A stretch of 9,984 nt of DNA from JAHCHG01 sp041745765 (GTDB taxonomy: Bacteria; Acidobacteriota; Blastocatellia; Pyrinomonadales; Pyrinomonadaceae): positions 1-9,984 of the forward strand of contig JBGTIH010000069.1 in the NCBI GenBank assembly GCA_041745765.1, in the 5' to 3' direction. The notes beneath the pieces are model-generated. The model saw nothing but the letters and a program-made list of their open reading frames with translations, did no database searches and was not told where the DNA came from. The stretch's first letter is position 1. Every line of letters starts with the position of its first letter. This document shows, in pieces, positions 6,970 to 9,984 of the stretch. The translations under genes and the position numbers were made by a program.

Positions 6970-7254
6970 ATGAAAAAGACTATAGCTCTTTCAGCAATGT
7001 TAGTTTTAAGTGCTTTCGGACTCGCTTGCGAATCCCCGACAAACACGAATGCAAATGCTAATGCAAATGCAAATAAAGTTAATACAAATACAAATACAAC
7101 AACAACTACACCGGCGATGACACCGGCTAACAACAATACCAATACTGCACCGGCAACAGGCGGAAATACAAATATGAATGCCAATGCCAATATGAAAGAT
7201 GACAAACCGGCAACTAACGCAAATGCAAACGCAAACGCAAACACAAAACCGTAA
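6970..7254 (+). CDS. Small lipoprotein with Asn/Thr/Ala low-complexity tail
   Basis: The 94-residue product begins with a lipoprotein signal peptide: MKK, a hydrophobic stretch to about residue 19, and a lipobox-like GLAC with Cys20 as the acylated residue. Gly at -3, where Leu is usual, makes the box slightly weak. The mature part is almost wholly disordered: NANANANANK runs, a Thr block (about 43-47), a few prolines, one charged patch (MKDDKP), and another NANAN run before the terminal TKP. It has no domain and is likely membrane-anchored in the periplasm or envelope. A role as tether or spacer is only a guess. AGGAG (6955-6959) ten bases before the ATG is a strong ribosome site. The tail is built from hexamers such as AATGCA and AATACA, so its length could change without a frameshift. 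It is followed by a terminator and by a similar gene at 7399, which looks like a paralogue. Confidence 0.85.
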   Translation: MKKTIALSAMLVLSAFGLACESPTNTNANANANANKVNTNTNTTTTTPAMTPANNNTNTAPATGGNTNMNANANMKDDKPATNANANANANTKP

Positions 7255-7286
7255 TTTTGCATCTTAACTTTATAAATTAAATTTTG

Positions 7287-7320
7287 GCACGTTGATTATT
7301 TATAGCAACGTGCTTTCTTT
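7287..7320 (+). terminator. Rho-independent terminator after the first lipoprotein
   Basis: GCACGTTG (7287-7294) pairs with CAACGTGC (7306-7313) over 8 bp with an 11-base loop, followed by TTTCTTT. It lies 32 bp after the stop codon and should end the first lipoprotein transcript. Confidence 0.82.
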
Positions 7321-7333
7321 ATGGAATCAAGAG

Positions 7334-7367
7334 GTCTGCCGGGTCAACACTTCGGCAGACATTTTTT
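7334..7367 (+). terminator. Second hairpin with T tract in front of the next lipoprotein gene
   Basis: GTCTGCCG (7334-7341) pairs with CGGCAGAC (7353-7360) over 8 bp with an 11-base loop, followed by ATTTTTT. It has the form of an intrinsic terminator, yet it lies only 38 bp before the start codon at 7399 and just after another terminator. It may be a back-up terminator or a leader attenuator of the second gene. No convincing promoter lies between it and the gene. Confidence 0.65.
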
Positions 7368-7398
7368 AGAATTTATATATCTGATCAGGAGTTCAAAT

Positions 7399-7776
7399 AT
7401 GAAAAAAGTATTATTACTTTCCGGTGTCTTAGCGATAAGCTCTTTAGGCTTCGGTTGCACCGAAACCGCTAATACCAACACAAATACAGCAAACAGCAAT
7501 ACGATGACTGTCGTAAATTCAAATTCGGTAAATACGAATTCAACAATGCCGACGACAACCGATCCGAAAACAAATGCGAACGCGGCTAACAGCAACGCCG
7601 CAAGCAGCAATAAATCCGATCTGGACAAAGCGGCGGATAAAGCCAAAGACGCTTTGGATTCAGGCGTTGATGCCGCCAAAGACGGCACAAAAAAAGCGGC
7701 TGATGCGACTTCGGACGCTATGAAAAAGGGCGCAAATGCGGTTGACAGAACAGTGAACAGCAATTCAAAGCCGTAA
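7399..7776 (+). CDS. Small lipoprotein with Asn-rich linker and LEA-like helix
   Basis: The start is set at the ATG at 7399, seven bases after AGGAG (7387-7391), because it gives a clean lipoprotein signal peptide: MKKVLLLSG, hydrophobic to residue 19, and GFGC with Cys20. The 125-residue product then has an Asn/Thr/Ser-rich linker (about 21-75) and an amphipathic Lys/Asp/Ala helix (about 76-119) with repeated KAADKAKDAL and GVDAAKDGTKKAADA-like units. These recall LEA-type or apolipoprotein-like 11-residue repeats. It ends NSNSKP, close to the NTKP of the upstream gene. The matching start MKK, Cys at the same position, Asn-rich linker and KP ending suggest an old tandem duplication in which this copy gained or kept a helical domain. 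It is likely a membrane-anchored envelope protein, perhaps stress-related, but the function is unknown. A frame from 7321 adds 26 residues across a terminator hairpin and is unlikely. Confidence 0.85.
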   Translation: MKKVLLLSGVLAISSLGFGCTETANTNTNTANSNTMTVVNSNSVNTNSTMPTTTDPKTNANAANSNAASSNKSDLDKAADKAKDALDSGVDAAKDGTKKAADATSDAMKKGANAVDRTVNSNSKP

Positions 7777-7864
7777 TTCGGATTTATAAAAAAAATGTGC
7801 GGAATGTTTTGTAGATAAGGTTTTTCTATAAAAACTTTATTACCTTCAATGTTTTTGGCATTTG

Positions 7865-7908
7865 ATAAACTGCCTCCAACTCAAAATTGGAAGCAGTTTA
7901 TTTTCTTT
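7865..7908 (+). terminator. Terminator after the second lipoprotein
   Basis: ATAAACTGC (7865-7873) pairs with GCAGTTTAT (7893-7901). After a C/A mismatch the stem continues as TCCAA with TTGGA, leaving a 7-base loop. TTTCTTT follows. It lies about 90 bp beyond the lipoprotein stop codon. That 90-bp stretch holds no gene and only weak A/T-rich pairing. Confidence 0.78.
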
Positions 7909-7916
7909 AAAATGAA

Positions 7917-8052
7917 GTAAAAAGTAACTTATAAAAGTTCGGAGTCAAGTCTATAATAATTTGTAACGCTTTTTCCGCGCTTTTTTTGTTCAGCCTGATT
8001 TATCGGGCTGAAGTTACCTATCGCGTCAGATGAGTTATAAGTTATTTTTTAC
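7917..8052. repeat. 136-bp element with terminal inverted repeats
   Basis: The ends are 18-bp inverted repeats (7917-7934 and 8035-8052) that match at 17 of 18 positions, reading inward GTAAAAAGTAACTTATAA. Inside is a 24-bp hairpin at 7989-8012, TTCAGCC...GGCTGAA, with an 11-bp stem and one G-T pair. The hairpin word CAGCCTG and a GAGTCAAG block (7942-7949) also occur in the same order in the large palindrome at 1755-2122. The right end is six bases from the asparaginase stop codon. It resembles a MITE-like element; no obvious target duplication was found. Confidence 0.7.
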
Positions 8053-8058
8053 CTATTC

Positions 8059-9069
8059 CTAAAGAGCTACGGCTAGAATCTTGCCGACCGCATCGCCGCG
8101 GCGGTTGTAGATCAGCATTGGCGAAATATCTTTTAAATCGTTTTCGCTTAAAATACCCAAATGCCTTAAAAGTTCGATTGCAAACACAGGACGAGCGCGT
8201 TTGTCTTCGCCGTCTTCGATCTTAAAAGCGATTCCGAGTCCGGTTTTCCACTTTGCGGACGGCAAAACCCCGGCGAGATAAACGCCTTCCGCGCCGACTT
8301 TGGAGATGATTTTTCCGCGTGCGGCTTGCATAATAATCGTGTCAAGCCGATCATTTCCGCCGATCAATTCGGGGAAATTCAACATCGCCGAAACTATTCT
8401 TTTAATGGCATCGAGCGTTTTTTTATTGGTATTTTCGGGCGGAAAAACCAGTTTTGCAAAGGATTTCGCCATCGCGGAAACCGGCAGAGCGAAATTTGGC
8501 ACGGCGCATCCGTCAATGCCGATTGCGATTTTCTCTTTTGAAATTCCGGTAAATTCCGCGACGCATTCCAGAATTGCCTGTTGAACCGGATTTTCCAATT
8601 GTTCGTAAGTTTTAATATCCGCGCCGATGTGTTTGGCAAAAGCAAGCATCGCGGCGTGTTTGCCCGAACAATTATTATGCAGCTGAGTCGGTTTTTCCGC
8701 AGCGCGAATCATTTCTTCGGCAGTTTGCTCGTTAAACGGAAGATGCGCTCCGCACCTTAAATCCGGTTCGCTAAAGCCCACTTTCTCAAGCATTTGCGCG
8801 ACAATCTCGGTATGAAATTTTTCTCCCGAATGCGACGCAACAGCGAGCGCGATTTCTTTTTCATCAAATCCGAAAAATTGCGCCGCGCCGCTTCGCAAAA
8901 AAGGAATCGCCTGAAAAGCCTTAGCCGACGAACGAAAAAACGTCACGGTTTCGGGATTTCCCGCAGTTTTTACGTTATTTCCGTCGCCCTCGACAACGAT
9001 CAGATGCCCTCGATGCACCGACTCGACCGTCGCGCCGCGAATAACTTTAGCTAACATTTCAGATTTCAT
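8059..9069 (-). CDS. Asparaginase, class 3 (ReAV / Asparaginase_II family)
   Basis: The enzyme hydrolyses L-asparagine to aspartate and ammonia. At 336 residues it has the usual length for the family typified by the inducible Rhizobium etli enzyme, which is unrelated to the E. coli AnsA/AnsB fold. Visible motifs are FFRSSAKAFQ (44-53) with the Ser-Lys pair Ser47/Lys50, ASHSGE (78-83) with Ser79, LHNNCSGKH (130-138) with Cys134 and Lys137, GIDGCAVPNFALP (184-196) with Cys188, and KVGAEGVY (257-264) with Lys257. As I recall the ReAV structure, these match its two Ser-Lys tandems and the Cys/Lys/Cys zinc site. All are present, so it should be active. There is no signal peptide, so it is probably cytoplasmic. 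The ATG at 9069 and an internal ATG four codons later both lack a Shine-Dalgarno, so the start may be off by four residues. It lies downstream of recN on the same strand, separated by a palindromic repeat. Confidence 0.94.
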   Translation of the reverse strand: MKSEMLAKVIRGATVESVHRGHLIVVEGDGNNVKTAGNPETVTFFRSSAKAFQAIPFLRSGAAQFFGFDEKEIALAVASHSGEKFHTEIVAQMLEKVGFSEPDLRCGAHLPFNEQTAEEMIRAAEKPTQLHNNCSGKHAAMLAFAKHIGADIKTYEQLENPVQQAILECVAEFTGISKEKIAIGIDGCAVPNFALPVSAMAKSFAKLVFPPENTNKKTLDAIKRIVSAMLNFPELIGGNDRLDTIIMQAARGKIISKVGAEGVYLAGVLPSAKWKTGLGIAFKIEDGEDKRARPVFAIELLRHLGILSENDLKDISPMLIYNRRGDAVGKILAVAL

Positions 9070-9087
9070 AATTTAATAATGCGAAGA

Positions 9088-9188
9088 AATTAGACACGGA
9101 TGAACGCAGATTAGGCGGATTTACACAGATTTTTAATTAAAATCAATCCGCGAATATCCGTTCAATCCGCGTTCATCCGCGTCTAATT
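9088..9188. repeat. 101-bp palindromic repeat overlapping the recN stop
   Basis: The outer arms 9088-9110 and 9166-9188 are complementary at 21 of 23 positions (AATTAGAC, CGGATGAACGC). Weaker complementarity continues inward through GCGGATT-type words to a perfect 12-bp palindrome, TTTTAATTAAAA (9131-9142), at the centre. It resembles the 'cgcggatgaacgcggat' intergenic repeats that I know from several bacterial phyla. The right arm includes the recN stop codon (9183-9185) and its last Asn codon. The left arm ends 19 bp before the asparaginase start. Confidence 0.8.
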
Positions 9189-9984
9189 ATTTGCCGCTAA
9201 CATTTCGCGTGCGTGCGTTCGCGCCGATTCTGTTATTTTTTCGCCCGCGAGCATTCGGGCGATTTCTTCGATTTGTTCATTTTCGTTTAATTGACGAACG
9301 CCGACTTCGGTTTTTTTGCCGACGGCGCGTTTTTCGACCAGAAAATGCTGATCGGCGAGCGACGCGACCTGCGGCTGATGTGTAACGCATAAAACCTGCT
9401 GGGTTTTGGCGAGTTCCTTTAATTTCAAACCGACCGCTTCCGCGACGCGCCCGCCGATTCCGGCATCAATTTCGTCGAAAACCATCGCTTTTTCAAATTC
9501 AGAGAGTTTCGCCGTCGTTTTCAAAATCAGCATCAAACGCGACGCTTCGCCGCCCGAAGCGACCTTTGCAATCGGTTTGACGGATTCGCCGACGTTTGCG
9601 GAAAAATAAAATTCGATGCGGTCGAAACCTTTGGCGGTAAATGATTTAACGTCCGCTTCGTCGTGCAGAATTGCTTTTGAAGGCGTTTCGATGCGAACCT
9701 CGAATCGCGCTTTTTCCAAAGCAACCGCTTTTAAGTTTTTCTCGATTTCCCTTTCAAATTTCCGCGCCGCTTTTTCGCGTTTTTCGTGTAATTGAGCGGC
9801 GATTTCGACATATTCGGCGCGCGCTTTCGAGAGTTTTTTCTTTAATTCCTTTTCGCGCAGTTCGGCGGTTTCGATATTTTTCAGGCGTTCTTCCGATTCC
9901 GCGAAATGCGCCAGAACGGTTTCGATCGTGCCGCCGTATTTGCGTTTCAGGCGCGAGATTTCCGCCAGACGATTTTCGATTTCC
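9183..9984 (-). CDS. recN: DNA repair protein RecN (C-terminal part)
   Basis: RecN is an SMC-like ATPase that acts in double-strand break repair by recombination, binding and holding DNA ends in the cytoplasm. The gene runs off the right edge; 266 residues plus part of a codon are visible, about half of a usual RecN of roughly 550. In order: a coiled-coil part (first ~110 residues, rich in Glu/Lys/Arg, starting EIENRLAEISRLKRKYGG), the GFDRIEFYFSANVGE block, PIAKVASGGEASRLMLILK (ABC signature with SGGE), Walker B AMVFDEIDAGIGG with the D-loop, and VLCVTHQPQVAS (H-loop). The catalytic parts are intact. A TTG at 9719 is not the true start, because the upstream codons continue the coiled coil without a stop. 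The last Asn codon and the TAG stop lie in a palindromic repeat arm, so the native C-terminus may have been altered by that repeat. Asparaginase follows on the same strand after 113 bp. Confidence 0.95.
   Translation of the reverse strand, partial: EIENRLAEISRLKRKYGGTIETVLAHFAESEERLKNIETAELREKELKKKLSKARAEYVEIAAQLHEKREKAARKFEREIEKNLKAVALEKARFEVRIETPSKAILHDEADVKSFTAKGFDRIEFYFSANVGESVKPIAKVASGGEASRLMLILKTTAKLSEFEKAMVFDEIDAGIGGRVAEAVGLKLKELAKTQQVLCVTHQPQVASLADQHFLVEKRAVGKKTEVGVRQLNENEQIEEIARMLAGEKITESARTHAREMLAANN

Noticed and set aside
6903..7262. Open frame antisense to the first lipoprotein, rich in Phe/Ala/Val
   Set aside because: It is the mirror of the Asn/Ala hexamer repeats; the stop-free antisense frame comes from the repeat composition, and the sense gene has a promoter, ribosome site and signal peptide.
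7321..7398. N-terminal extension of the second lipoprotein from the ATG at 7321
   Set aside because: It would cover a terminator hairpin and bury the signal peptide; the ATG at 7399 has AGGAG at ideal spacing.
7344..7763. Long antisense frame over the second lipoprotein
   Set aside because: Same cause: the low-complexity sense codons leave the opposite strand without stops; it has no ribosome site or recognisable domain.
7806..7850. Weak A/T-rich stem (AAGG...CCTT) after the second lipoprotein
   Set aside because: Pairing is poor and interrupted; the terminator at 7865-7908 explains the region better.
7989..8012. Hairpin as terminator of the asparaginase gene
   Set aside because: On the minus strand it is followed by an A run and not a U run, and it is the internal hairpin of a repeat element.
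9183..9719. RecN starting at the TTG at 9719 as a short complete gene
   Set aside because: The frame stays open to the window edge with coiled-coil sequence typical of RecN, so the gene is cut by the window and not short.

Overview
The window looks like a chromosomal stretch from an Acidobacteriota-type bacterium, most likely Blastocatellia / Pyrinomonadaceae. This is inferred from gene content and not tested by phylogeny. The pointers are a Ser/Thr kinase fused to a long TolB-type propeller, small lipoproteins with Asn/Thr/Ala low-complexity tails, a ReAV-type asparaginase, moderate GC, and many intergenic palindromic repeats. I see no phage, IS transposase, CRISPR, tRNA or rRNA.

Layout from left to right. 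The 3' end of a family 2 glycosyltransferase gene (+) is followed by an inverted-repeat element and then pdxJ (+, vitamin B6 synthesis). A small gene of unknown function (-) converges on pdxJ. Next comes a gene-free stretch of about 580 bases, most of it a 368-bp compound palindrome, ending in a perfect 20-bp terminator-like hairpin. Two minus-strand signalling genes follow. One encodes a membrane Ser/Thr kinase with a periplasmic-type propeller. Upstream of it is a two-TM GAF protein with a degenerate GGDEF domain (SMSDEF). An AT-rich spacer with a heptanucleotide tandem repeat separates the two.

A 344-bp divergent promoter region with two operator-like palindromes separates the GAF/GGDEF gene from a tandem pair of small plus-strand lipoprotein genes, each followed by a hairpin with a T tract. 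A second palindromic element with near-perfect terminal inverted repeats lies between the second lipoprotein gene and a minus-strand class 3 asparaginase gene. Beyond that are a 101-bp palindromic repeat and the 3' part of recN (-), which runs off the right edge.

The kinase and the GAF/GGDEF protein may form a local signalling module, and the operator-like cluster could tie the GAF/GGDEF gene to the lipoprotein pair. Both ideas are inference from adjacency. PdxJ, RecN, the glycosyltransferase and the asparaginase are housekeeping functions. The most unusual content is the density and variety of intergenic repeats: four palindromic elements and one heptamer array, several of them within 10 to 25 bp of a start or stop codon. 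I do not see a clear new multi-gene system.
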